The notes: generated from the sequence alone by a model not told the origin. A stretch of 64,000 nucleotides of DNA from Dendrocalamus latiflorus (GCA_017311315.1 CM029610.1:12476728-12540727); one strand, 5' to 3'; counted from the first letter of the stretch, positions 33,396-44,083 are shown. Made by a program: numbers and translations.

Positions 33396-34317
33396 CTACA
33401 AAATATCCTGTATTTGGTTGTATAACTTGCGGTTTTCCTCAAGAACTTTGTGGTAGCCAGAAGCCGCATTGGAAAGAATGTACAAATGCTTCCCTATTAC
33501 AACATGGTAAAGAATGTGGCATATCTCAAATACTTTTGAAGTGAAAAATTTAGATAGCTGCAAAACTCAATTATACTTACCAATTTTACTAAATTCTTCA
33601 GAGTACTGTAATCTTAATTGTTCCATGCCAGACTTGACAGAAGAAAGGGTGCTTCTCAATTCCTACAGGGATCATAAACTGTCAAAAGAAGATTGATGGA
33701 AATGCAGGTTAGTCAAGATCAAATAAAGAATGAAGAACACAAGATACATGGATCTGTTTCTGCTGTAGATCAAAATTTATTTCTGCCTCTGATTGGAACT
33801 GCTGAGCAGCACTACCGCTGGTGGAAGTATGGTCTGGCTCCAATGGAGTGTCCGCTCTGGAAAATGACTCGGTCCTTCTAAGATCGCCTATGCATGTCAC
33901 CTGTGATGTTTTTGTCCAAATTAGTACAGCCGTACAGTTACTATATCTTCATCCTGAGATTAAAGATCAACATGATACACCTAATAACAATCTTAGTTTC
34001 ACTATTTTTGGAACTCAGTAAATTTGGACAAGCCTGATCTTCTGAATAATAACAGAGGAAAATTTCCATGTTGATAGTGGATGGAGCATACCAAGTTCTG
34101 GTTTGCAATGCGATGCTCATATTCCTGAATAACTTTGTTTAGAAGCGACTCAACAATCTGCAAATTAGCAAAGACTTTGGTTTCATTCTTTACGTCCAGC
34201 AGCCACACTGCATAACAAACGGCTATGTAAGGAAAGTAGGCTCACCAATGGGACTTCTTCTGGTTTCTTATCTAAGAGAACTGTACGCACAAGCATGTTG
34301 AGGGAGTCGGCAGTAGT
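33396..34317 (-). pseudogene. Captured kinesin-14 (CH-domain class) fragment, five exons
   Basis: Minus-strand exons: 34317-34246 (TTADSLNMLVRTVLLDKKPE), 34157-34092 (IVESLLNKVIQEYEHRIANQ), about 33893-33748 (serine-rich, ends DLQQKQIH), 33662-33581 (ELRSTLSSVKSGMEQLRLQY), and about 33500 to the stop at 33396 (KHLYILSNAASGYHKVLEEN, RKLYNQIQDIL). Splice sites are canonical. This is the neck between the calponin-homology and motor domains of plant kinesin-14s, ending where a normal protein would enter the motor (QDLKGxIRVYCR). The motor domain is missing, so no motor function is possible. It lies directly downstream of the PIP5K exons in the same Helitron. Confidence 0.8.
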
Positions 34318-34361
34318 CTACAAAAGAAGAAGATAAAGGTCGTTGTGAATTACAAGTGTAC

Positions 34362-35811
34362 TGCCTTGGATCCACTGCTGATATCGATGTTGAGTCATAC
34401 TGGAAAGACTTGTATGCATGCTCAAACTTTTTGCTGATATCGTAATCTTGTAGTATGTCTATAATCCAAAAATGCAATATAACATCGTAATACTCCCCGG
34501 TTGGCTCTCCAACAAGCTGTGATTCACAATCATTCTTCCGAGCGGTGACTTCAGCTCTTGCAGGCATGTTTGCCCCGAATTTGTTTTTAGACCACCTGTT
34601 CATTCGCCATATTCAGATGAAAATCTCAAGTAAATAGTGGAGCAATTACAAATCAGAAGGGTATTTTTCATGGTATATATTACTTATGTGTATCTGAAGC
34701 CCTATCTTGATAATTTAGTTGTGTGGTTATTTACTACCCGCTGTTCAGCTAGTTGACAGCACATATAACCATATCCAAGATAGCTGGCAAATATGAATGG
34801 AAAGGTAGTAGCTGCTAGGGCCCACAGCAAAAATGCCCTGGTGTGGCTAGAAGTCATGGTGGGCATGAACCAACTGGACACATTCTAGATTTTGAATAGG
34901 TCACAGAAGAACGATTACATGATTGCATCTTTAATTATTTCATTTCAGTTTTCAAGATTATGTCGATTGAAAAATTAATCATTAGTGGTCCTGTTGACTT
35001 AAAAATTCTGAAAGAGCAAGCTGTTTTCATTAGGGTTAAAATGCTGCTTAAGAAAGAAGTACCAAATATCCTCAAGCCAAGAAATCAGTGTCAACTTTCA
35101 AGCATATATAATATAAATGGTTCAAACCTAGCATTGCCAGAGTATCTGATGATTTGCTCAACGTTAGGATCGAGACAGGTAGACATCATAGAAGAAAAAT
35201 TATTAAAAAAAGGATAGATTCCAGTAACACATAAGTATATAAGAGAACGGATAAGGTTAGTTAAAATGTCTGACTGACCTGTTTGGATCAACAAGGAACT
35301 GATCTGTGTTTTCTCTTGAAAGGCGGGGTGTTGATGCTTCGTTGATATCATTGTCAGTAGAACCTTCAACCAAACAAAGTACATTGTAAGGTATAAATAA
35401 CTACTTGATTATTCTTTAATAAATTTGCTAAGATGTTTTGAGTTTTCCAACCAACCTTCGGTCAGAAGCTTCTCTTTATTATCTCTAAAATGTACACCCA
35501 CCAGGAGACTGTAATCCATTATCTTCTCCTGCTCAAGGAAATCACAATCCCTGTCCACTTGCCTGCTTCAACAAATTTAACCCTTTATTAACATTATGGA
35601 TTAAAAATGCCATGATTTCTAACTAACACTAAACTCAAACATAAAAATAGAATATGAGACAATAATACAAAGGATGGTTGCACCTTTGGAACTCTTGAAA
35701 CCACTGCTTCTTCAATCTAAATATGAAGTTCAGATCGAGGTCTTTCAGGGCGGGCGCGGGCGCTGCGGCGGGGGCCGAGGCCTCGTGAGCCGGCGGATCC
35801 ACGGCGACCAT
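34362..35811 (-). pseudogene. Captured phosphatidylinositol-4-phosphate 5-kinase fragment, four exons
   Basis: Exons with consistent phase on the minus strand: 35811-35684 (ATG in GC-rich DNA, then LKDLDLNFIFRLKKQWFQEF), 35562-35456 (RDCDFLEQEKIMDYSLLVGV), 35363-35279 (ends QFLVDPNR) and 34595-34362 (WSKNKFGANMPARAE, QLVGEPTGEYYDVILHFWII, QDYDISKKFEHAYKSFQYDS, ISAVDP). These match the C-terminal half of the plant PIP5K catalytic domain, including the IMDYSLLVG block and the region leading to the activation loop. The ATP-binding N-terminal lobe is absent, so no kinase is expected. By my phase count, splicing from 34362 into the kinesin exon at 34317 would be out of frame. Residues 35100-35270 are intron-like. 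Confidence 0.82.
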
Positions 35812-36380
35812 TGGCGGCGGCGCGCACAGGAGGAAGGGGAGGAGACGATCTGCGGAGGGGCACGGGTTCGAGAGGTGAGAGGGAATGGGATTTGGGATTG
35901 GAATGGCCGCGGGACCAGATCCGATCTGGGATTGGTGCGTGGGAGGAGGCAGCGGAGCGAAGGAGTAGGGGGAGGAGGAGTTGGCGGCGCGGGGTGGGGA
36001 GGAGGCGGCGGCGGAGCGGAGGGGTGGGGAGGAGGCGGCGTTGGCGGAGCGGAGGAGCGGGGGAGGAAGCGGGGCGGAGCGGGGGAGGAGGCAGGGGAGG
36101 AGGCGGCGGCTGAGCGAAGAAGTGGGGGAGGAGGAGGCGGCGGCGGCGCGACGGAGGAGGAAGGGGAGGAGGCGGCGTGACGGAGGAGGGAGGAGCGGAG
36201 ATCGTGGGGAGAAGGGCGGAGCGGCGGATGAGGGAGAGGAGGAGGCGAGGCGAAGGAGGGAGAGGAGGAGGCGGCGTGGAGAACGGGGGAGGCGCAGAGA
36301 TCGTGGGGAGATGGGGGAGAAGATGGGAGGAAGAATCGGTGGGAGGAGGAGGCGGGGTGGAGGCAGCGTTGGGGGTTTAA
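35812..36380. repeat. GGAGGMGG-rich purine tract at the 5' end of the captured chimera
   Basis: About 570 bases of G/A-rich plus strand built from GGAGGAGGCGGCG-type words, giving long open frames in every phase. On the Helitron sense strand it is a CT-rich leader upstream of the ATG at 35811. It resembles a grass 5' UTR/first-exon region captured from a third source, or an expanded low-complexity tract. Confidence 0.6.
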
Positions 36381-36514
36381 TGATATGCATGAACCAAATG
36401 ATTTTAGCCTTAGGATCTTCAATGAGTAAGAGAATAAGGTTTAAGGAGAGATCTAGACCATTCATTTGTATGAAGTTGGATTACTTGGTACACAAATCTG
36501 GGTGGACTTAGATT

Positions 36515-36666
36515 AGGCATGACTGTGGGGGTGATTGAGGAGGGTGGATTTAGTAAAGAAAATTTTGGTGTATTATAGAGTAGGGTAGATAGGCATGACT
36601 GTGGGGGTGATTGAGGAGGGTGGATTTAGTAAAGAAAATTTTGGTGTATTATAGAGTAGGGTAGAT
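36515..36666 (-). repeat. Tandem duplication of the Helitron 5' terminus (2 x 76 bp)
   Basis: A 76-bp unit starting AGGCATGACTGTGGGG and ending TAGAGTAGGGTAGAT is present twice without visible differences (from 36515 and from 36591). Each copy carries the Helitron 5' end TCTACCC on the minus strand. Confidence 0.85.
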
Positions 36667-36737
36667 AAACCGGTTTATTACATCTCAACTAAACACCACT
36701 TAAACTCGCGAGCTTCGGGCTTGTTTAACGTGATCCA

Positions 36738-36979
36738 TGTTAGGAAACTGGGCCCATGGCCAAGAGTCCTGGCATATTTGGGCACCCCACCGTAGACTAT
36801 AAATAGAGAGCCATACCCCCCTCATTATGTACGCATGAAAGAAAAGCAATAAAGAAAGACCAGGAGTTCTCTCTACCTCTCTGTGTTCAATCTATTCTCT
36901 CTGTGATTCTGTGATTGATTCGTTCTTGTTCTAAGCAGAGGAATCGTTCGGACTGGTCGCCAGCGACGGTTTCTCAACA
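36738..36979 (+). repeat. 5' LTR of copia family 1, copy 2
   Basis: Begins TGTTAGGAAACTGGG and ends GGTTTCTCAACA. It contains a TATA box, GACTATAAATAGAG, near 36796. Confidence 0.95.
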
Positions 36980-37429
36980 CGTTATCAGCACGACTTCGCT
37001 CCGGTGAACGAGGTAATCATCGAAGCACAGATTGAATTTTCTAGATCGCTTTTGAATCTGTATTTTCTTTTCGCGTTCTAGATTGAAATTCTACGGTGCA
37101 AATCCGCCCTAATCTACCGCGAGCAGACTTGAAGTCGCCGGCACAATGCCGATCGGTAGATTGTGAAACGGGGTAGATGTTGATTGCACTGTAGAACGAT
37201 GCAAATCCACCCCAAATCTACCGCGAGCAGATCTGAAATCGCCGGCGCAATGTCGATCGGTAGATTACGAAAAGGGGTAGATGTTGATTGCGTCATAGAT
37301 TGAGAAAAAATTTGCATGGTTGTGTTTTGTTTTGCATTATCACTGTACGAGAAATATTGGCATCGTTCTCTATGTTTGATCACTGCATGAAAAACACACA
37401 CACAATCACAGAGGAAAACGGGCATCACC

Positions 37430-38230
37430 GACGCGCCAGCATGCGCGCCGCCGGCAGTCGGCCAGCAGCCGGCCATGGACCCCGAGGCGCCGTCGCACCT
37501 ATACGTGTACCGCCGGCCACCGGCCGATGCTGCCGCAGCTGTCGTGCCCGCATGCGCGCGCTGCGCCTGAAGCCGCACGGTAACCATCCGAGCCCCGCGC
37601 CCGCACGCCGGCCGCCTCACAGCCGGCCACCGCCGCCCCGCATGGCGCTGACGCCGGCTCCGTAGCCGCGCCTCCCCGTGCACGCGTGCGCCGCCTGGTC
37701 GCCGCCCCGAACAGCGCCTGTCGCCTCCTAGTTTTCCGCGCCCGCAGTCGCCGCCAGAAGCCAGCCCCGGCCCTTGGTTCCTCACCGCTGGCCCCGCATG
37801 GCCCCGGCCGTACGCCACGCCGGCCTCGCCGCCTCGGCTTCCCCGCCGCCCCGCATGGCGCCGGCCCCGCCGCCTTGGCTTCCCCGCCGCCCCGCATGGC
37901 GCCGGCCCCGCCGCCTTGGCTTCCCCGCCGCCCAGCATGGCGCCTGGCCCCGCCGCCTCGGCTTCCCCGCCGCCCGCATGCGTGCCGGCCCCGCCGACGC
38001 CTCGGCTTCCCCGCGTCGCCGCCTGCACGCGCCCGCCCAGACTCCTCCCGCCGCCAGCTGCGAACCCCGCCGGCGCCTGCACGCGCCCGCCGGGGCCCTC
38101 CCTGCTGCCGCCTCTCGGGTTGAACCCGTGCCGTGCGCCGGACCCGCCTCGGCTCCGCCATACGCGCGTGCGTGCCCTGCACCAGCCGCCGCTGCCGGTT
38201 GAGTATGGGGAGGGGAAACCCTAAGCATAC
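37430..38230 (+). repeat. GC-rich 5' leader of copia copy 2 with a 42-bp tandem repeat
   Basis: The leader is strongly C/G-rich. Between about 37830 and 37985 a unit containing CCCCGCATGGCGCCGGCCCC and a linking CCGCCGCCTTGGCTTCC repeats about four times. The long minus-strand ORFs across it have no domain and follow from composition. Confidence 0.7.
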
Positions 38231-38853
38231 CCCTCCCGTCCCCCTTGTGCAGGCCGAGCGGGCCCTTTGGGGCATATGGGCCAATTGGCCGAAATAACGT
38301 GGGCCGAGGGGGGAGTGAAAGGCCCGGCCGGGAGGGGGGCGCCTTGAAATTTTGAATATTACCGAAAGGCCCTAATAATTGCATACCAGTCCCAAATTTT
38401 TGCAGAAAAGGTATCGTAATTCTGAAAATTACGTATAAACCCTTAACTTTACGAGCGGGTCCAGAATTTTGCAGAAAACCCCTCTGTAAATCAGAAAATT
38501 GCGCGAATTTTTCTCTGGACTGAAATTTTGCGTAAAAACCCTCTGGAATTGCAGAATTTGCTGAAATTTTATATTTTAGCATAAAAGGGCCTCGAGAATC
38601 TGAATTATGCATCAATTTTTGCATTTGAAGCTTATTTATTTATGCCATTATTATTCTCTGTATTTTCTGTATTTATTTACTGTTTTGGTTAATTGTAATT
38701 GTTTTAATTGCTTTTAATCACTGAATTAGCAGTAAAATTTATAGAAAATGCATAGCAAATTCTGAAACATTGCGAGAACCTTTTGTACCATTTATTTACC
38801 CGTAGTGAATTATTCCGTGCATGTCTACCAGCAGTAGACTTATACACATTTAA

Positions 38854-39665
38854 ATGACTAGCATCACGAACCGGGAGTTCGAGGAGCTGGTCCAGCATGG
38901 CCAAAACTATTTGTCGTAGGCATCCGATGTCGAGATTGTGCTTGGAGTCAGGAAGCTCCGCGCGACTATTGGGATTGGTGGACTGAATGACGCCCAACCC
39001 AGGCCTAAAGAGAATGATCAGGCACTTCATTTTCTCAGGCACCACTTTTGCCTCACTCTCAAGAATGAGTACATGGTAGAGAATAGCGCGCTAGCACTCT
39101 GGACCGCACCCAAGAGGCAGGTTTGAGAGGCTAAAGTACACCATTCTTCCTCAAGCAGAGAGGAGTGGATCAGACTGAGGTTTGCCGACTTTAAGACGGT
39201 CGGGGAATACAATTCTGCCTTGCACAGGATTTGTACCTCAATACAGAAAATTGAGATAATCCTTCCACCCAAATGAAGTACAATCCGCACGCAATTATCG
39301 TCAAGACGGCTATGAGAAATATGCCGAATTGATTGATATGATGCAAGTTGCGGAAGCTCAGGACAAAGTTCTCCGCAAAGAACTACGTCACTTAGCCACC
39401 TGGGAGCTCCGCTGGCCGTGAAGCCAACGCCGAGAGCTACAAGGTGCGAAAGCCCTTGATAAAGAGAAGGGGAAGGAAGGGTATGGCCGCAGCCCAGAAA
39501 GGCAAATCAGATGCTCCACATGAGAATAAGGCTAACAAGCCAAAACGGGATGGCAAAGGGCACATGAAGCCCGCTCTGCATCGGTTGAGGGGGAGCATTC
39601 TGAGCAGCTGCCCGCGTTGATGGTATTTGAGACCATTACGACAGCAGCACCCCTTTTTTCGACCT
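38854..39665 (+). pseudogene. Gag remnant of copia copy 2, zinc knuckle deleted
   Basis: It starts ATGACTAGCATCACG (MTSITNREFEELVQHGQNY, as in copy 1) but soon meets an in-frame TAG near 38916 and later frameshifts (39126, 39245). Between ANKPKR and DGKG near 39550, about 40 residues including the CCHC knuckle present in copy 1 are missing. It cannot make a functional nucleocapsid. Confidence 0.88.
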
Positions 39666-39959
39666 AGAAGCAGCCAATGCCATGATTTCTCTTGAAAGAG
39701 AATGTCACCCTCGAGAAAATAACAGAAGAAGTCTAGTGCACATAATGCATTCAGACTTTAATTGTCATTTATTTTGTGTGGAAGAATATGTTAGAATTTA
39801 CATGTATGGTACTTAAGAATTGTTATTTCCTCGTGATGGTTGGATGATATTTGAAGAATTCATTCATTTATTCAGTTTATGATGGCATGATATGTTCTGA
39901 TATTGGAGTATTTTATTTATGTGTTGATTGCCTTCTCATACATGTGAATAAATATCCTA

Positions 39960-40961
39960 TATTAGAACATGTGTAGCGCCCTATGAAGGAAGTGTGCTTA
40001 GCTAGCAGCGGCACAACGCATATCATCTTAAGAGAGATTGAGCATTTTCAGTCGATTCGTAAGAGCACTAGCAGCCTTACGACAATCGCCAGAAGCGATG
40101 CATGTATAATTGGTTCGGGAAGAGCCACAATGGGCACAACTTTGGTCATTGAAGAAGCCTTATTGTACCCAGAATCGACTAGAACTCTCCTAAGTTTTTA
40201 AGAATATTCGCACCAATGATTTCCACGTTGAGACTAAAGAAGAGTACGGTAAGGAATACCTGCTCATTACGAAGTGCGAAGAGAATGGCAAAAGAATATT
40301 AGAAAAACTTCCTTCACTTGAAACTGGGCTATATTATACCACAATTAAAACGCCTGCAGCGTACACTGTTCTGAAAACAGTGTTTAGAAGCTCTGAACTC
40401 TTCTGTCTCTGGCATGACAGATTAGGCCACCCAAGTCTTAGGATGATGAGAAACATAATAACTCGCATGGGCATAATATTAATGTGAAGAATTTTCCGAA
40501 TCATGAAGATTTTGTGTGCCCTGCATGTGCCACCGGGAAACTAATTACTAGACCCTCCACTCTGAAAGTGAAGGATGAAGTCCCTGCATTCCTGGAACGT
40601 ATCCAGGGAGACATTTGCGATCCCATTCAGCCCACCTTAGGGTTATTTAAGAATTTTATGGTGCTCATTGACGCTTCCTCGAAGTTGTCATATGTGGGTT
40701 TTGTTGTCCACAAGAAACCACGCCTTTGCAAAATTGATCTCGCAGATCATTCGCATCAGAAATGTGTTTCCAGATCATCATATCAAGTCCATCAGAATGG
40801 ACAACGCCGGAGAATTTAATTCGAAGGCATTTGATGATTATTGCATGGCGATGGGAATTGCAGTTGAGCATTCGGTACTGCATGTCCATACCCAGAACGG
40901 TTTGGCAGAGACTTTAATTAAGAGAATTAAATTTATTGCCCGACCCCTTTTGCAAAATTGA
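39960..40961 (+). pseudogene. Protease/integrase region of copia copy 2
   Basis: The protease motif is LASSGTTHIILRE, with serine where the catalytic aspartate should be. Pre-integrase HDRLGHPSLRMM and CPACATGKL follow. The integrase core is split between two frames that swap near 40680-40720; RMDNAGEF and HTQNGLAETLI are visible. Confidence 0.87.
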
Positions 40962-41441
40962 AATCTAGCAGGTACATGTTGGGGACACGCAGTCCTGCAT
41001 ACAACGAATCTCATCAACCTTAGACCTTTGGCCTACAACATCCATTCACCTATGCAATAGCGCAATGGTCACTACCGAAAATTTCCCAACATTAGGGGGA
41101 GGAAATCAACCCTTTGATGAAGAATGTCGGGAAATTACGTGGCAAGCCACGGTAATCCATACAGGTGACCCGCGTACTAGTGAAGCGAATAGAGAAGTCC
41201 AGAAGACAAGAGAAGTCTAGAAGACAATAGATTTGCAAGCATTAGCAAATCAACTGCCTGATCACTTTAGTGATTTGAAGAGCGTGACTAAGTCGCATGT
41301 GCCTGCACGCACTGCACCGGAGAGGGTTGAAATACCAAAGAAAATTGAAGGTATCCCTAATCTCGTCCAGAGGCCTCAGAAAAATAAAAAAAGAGGACGA
41401 GAACTCCGGTTCCTCGAATCCTTAGTAACCGGGGACGCCTG

Positions 41442-42639
41442 GTGAAGAAGGAAAAGAGAGATTTATCACAGCCGATCATTGAAGTCCCCCAGAATGAGAA
41501 GGGGAGCCAGTTGAGACCTGGCACGAGTATGACACCTTCAGAAAAGGGCATACCGGATCTGAATATCCCTATCGGCATGGATGTGTGCGCACACATCGGA
41601 GCCGAAAAACTAAAGGGACTTGCCACCGCAATTGAAAGAAGCGATGCGCAAGGTGAAGCTCCAGAAGAAGCAACTCATGAAGAAATAGCTATAAATTATG
41701 TGCACACGGGAGAGTCCCTGAATAGGACAACAGCTAATATCGATATCTACTTCGCAAAGAAAATTGCCACCATCATCGATCTTGATCCCGAGCCTGCATC
41801 GCTCGCTGAATATAAGAAAAGATCAGATTGGGAAGATTGGAAGAAGGCAATAGCAACTGAATTGCTATCTCTGAATAAAAGAGAGGTGTTTGGGCCCGTA
41901 TGCCGCACACCTCCCCACATACACCCCGTTGGGCACAAGTGGGTATTTGTTCGAAAGAGAAATGAAAGAAATGAAGTAGTGAGATACAAAGTAAGGCTGG
42001 TAGCCCAAGGTTTCACTCAACGTCCTGGAGTTGATTATGAAGAAACCTACTCCCCAGTCATGAGTGGAATTACCTTTAGATATTTGATCTCAATGACAGT
42101 GAACTTGAATTTGGAAATGAAGTTGATGGATGTTGTGACTGCATACCTTTACGGTAACTTGGATTCGGAAATTTACATAAAAGTTCCTGAAGGAATTCCT
42201 CTCCCGAACCAGAGCAAATAGAAATCTGTACAGTGTGAAACTCAGAAAGTCACTGTATGGACTGAAACAATCTGAAAGAATGTGGTATAATCGCTTGAGC
42301 GACTTTCTCTGCAAGAAAGGCTACACGAACAATGAAGACTGTCCTTGTGTATTTATACGGCGATCCCAGAATGGATTCTGTATAATCTCTGTGTATGTAG
42401 ATGATCTGAATATCATCGGGACAGCCGAAGACATAAAAGAAGCAAGCTCCTACTTGGAGTCAGAATTTGAAATGAAAGATTTGGGCAAGACCAAGTTTTG
42501 TTTAGGCCTGCAGCTTGAGCATGTCCCTGAAGGAGTCTTGGTACATCAGTCGACCTACACCCAGAAGGTGCTTGAAAGGTTTGGCTTTGAGAAGGCATTT
42601 CCCTCGAAAGTACCGATGATCGGTAGGTCTTTACAGTAA
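41442..42639 (+). pseudogene. Reverse transcriptase region of copia copy 2
   Basis: Frame one (41442-42221) holds HPVGHKWVFVRKRNERNE and the DVVTAYLYGNLDSEIY block. After a frameshift near 42215-42235, frame two holds LRKSLYGLKQSERMWYNRLS and the catalytic YVDD (SVYVDDLNII). A stop follows at 42639, before the RNase H frame. Confidence 0.9.
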
Positions 42640-42702
42640 GAAAAAGATCCTTTCCGACCAAGGGAAGAGGGGGAGGAAGTCCTGGGTCCGGAATTCCCAT
42701 AC

Positions 42703-43390
42703 TTGAGTGCAGTGGGAGCACTCATGTATTTAGCAAACTGCACTAGACCGGACATTGCATTTGCCGTGAACCTTTTAGCAAGGTATAGTGCAGAGCCCAC
42801 CAAAAGGCATTGGCAGGGCATAAAGGACATTTTCCGATACCTCCAAGGTAGTAAAGACCTCGGATTGTTTTACAGAAAGAATCAAGATCTGAACTTGATT
42901 GGCTATGCAGATGCTGGATATCTGTCAGACCCGCATACCGCTAAGTCACAAACAGGCTATGTATTCCTGTGTGGTGGAACTGCAATTTCATGGAAATCGT
43001 CTAAGCAAAGCCTGGTAGCTACTTCGACGAACCACTCAGAAATTATAGCACTGTATGAAGCCGCACGAGAGTGCGCTTGGCTCCGCCGAATGGTTCACCA
43101 CATCCAGCAGTCATGTGGGATGAACATTGTGCAAATCCCCACAATTATCCATGAAGATAATGCAGCTTGCGTTGCACAAGTGCAGACGGGCTATGTAAGC
43201 ATATCAACCCCAAGTTCCTCTATGCTCATGAATTGCAAAGATGGATAAGATTAGAGTACTGCACACTAAGACTTGTTCACTAAGTCACTCCTCGCATCTA
43301 GCTTTGAAAGGTGCGTGTGAGGGATTGAAATGATGAGACTTAGAAAAGTGCAGAATTCAGGGGGAGAATTCTCACAAGCCCGCTAATAAA
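42703..43390 (+). pseudogene. RNase H region of copia copy 2
   Basis: The frame 42703-43248 contains NCTRPDIAFAVNLLARYSAE, SDPHTAKSQTGYVFLCGGTA and SWKSSKQSLVATSTNHSEII, the copia RNase H core, and is truncated by a frameshift near 43200. Out-of-frame remains of the LFTKS tail occur near 43275-43300. Confidence 0.88.
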
Positions 43391-43632
43391 TCTTGATCAT
43401 GAAGATTAAGTACCCAAAAATAAAGTCTTGCAGACCAAATGAATTTGGGTGAATTGTACTCTTTTTCCCTTGACGAGTTTTCCATGAAGTTTCTCGACCA
43501 AGGTTTTTAATGAGGCAATTCGTGCATCGCAACATCACATGTATCATGTACTCTTTCTCCAAATTTTTCCCACTGGGTTTTTATGGAGTTTTGACGAGGC
43601 ATGAGCATGTTGGGTGAGTGCCCAAGGGGGAG

Positions 43633-43874
43633 TGTTAGGAAACTGGGCCCATGGCCAAGAGTCCTGGCATATTTGGGCACCCCACCGTAGACTATAAATA
43701 GAGAGCCATACCCCCCTCATTATGTACGCATGAAAGAAAAGCAATAAAGAAAGACCAGGAGTTCTCTCTACCTCTCTGTGTTCAATCTATTCTCTCTGTG
43801 ATTCTGTGATTGATTCGTTCTTGTTCTAAGCAGAGGAATCGTTCGGACTGGTCGCCAGCGACGGTTTCTCAACA
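43633..43874 (+). repeat. 3' LTR of copia family 1, copy 2 (next to the UBC promoter)
   Basis: Identical to the 5' LTR over 242 bases by my reading. Its TATA box points toward the UBC gene, whose heat-shock element lies about 165 bases further on. Confidence 0.95.
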
Positions 43875-44038
43875 ATCCAGTGGGCTAGAAAGCTCCTGAT
43901 TCGAAACGGTTGGACAGTGGTAAATTGTAGTCGGCGCGGCGGCCTACTGCCGGCCAGCCAAAACCGCGTGGACTTTCTGTCGTCCTCCTCCGCCACCCCC
44001 CCACGGTCCTCCGTTTCCGTGTGCTGCTGCCGCATCCT

Positions 44039-44053
44039 GGAAGCTTCCAGAAC
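44039..44053 (+). promoter_or_regulatory. Heat-shock element (three perfect nGAAn units)
   Basis: GGAAGCTTCCAGAAC matches nGAAnnTTCnnGAAn exactly. It lies 23 bases upstream of the TATA-like box and about 145 bases upstream of the UBC ATG, the classic position for a heat-shock-factor site. Confidence 0.75.
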
Positions 44054-44075
44054 CCCTCCTCATACCCCCTTCCTC

Positions 44076-44083
44076 TTTAAATA
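44076..44083 (+). promoter_or_regulatory. TATA-like box of the UBC gene
   Basis: TTTAAATA followed by a pyrimidine-rich stretch. The implied transcription start is near 44105-44115, leaving a 5' UTR of about 85-90 bases. Confidence 0.6.

Larger units (their letters stand above)
32396..36665 (-). mobile_element. Non-autonomous Helitron with captured PIP5K and kinesin-14 exons
   Basis: On the minus strand the element starts TCTACCCTACTCTATAATAC after a host A (36666) and ends ACGGGCATACTACTAG before a host T (32395). TC at the 5' end, CTAG at the 3' end, A-T insertion and no target duplication are the Helitron rules. Nine bases before CTAG is a small hairpin with CGTAGC-GTTA-GCACG (one bulged A). 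No Rep/helicase ORF is present, so it is non-autonomous. Inside are exon series from two unrelated host genes in the same orientation as the element, the pattern known for gene-capturing grass Helitrons. Confidence 0.75.
36738..43874 (+). mobile_element. Ty1-copia retrotransposon, family 1, copy 2 (recent insertion, defective)
   Basis: LTRs at 36738-36979 and 43633-43874 (242 bp each) look identical base for base. The element is flanked by the duplication ATCCA (36733-36737 and 43875-43879). The 5' LTR is followed by CGTTATCAGCACGAC and the 3' LTR is preceded by AAGGGGGAG. The polyprotein is closely related to copy 1 but has gag stops and frameshifts, a deleted zinc knuckle and broken pol frames. 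It inserted 72 bases outside the Helitron and about 320 bases upstream of the UBC start codon, in the same direction as UBC. Confidence 0.95.

Noticed and set aside
35635..36511. 276-aa and 225-aa proline-rich ORFs and reverse ORFs
   Set aside because: Mostly low-complexity translation of the GGAGG tract. Only the last part, from the ATG at 35811, is supported as the captured PIP5K exon.
37114..38624. 322-, 261- and 280-aa minus-strand ORFs
   Set aside because: Antisense to the copia copy 2 leader and caused by its GC-rich repeats; no domain, no splice logic.
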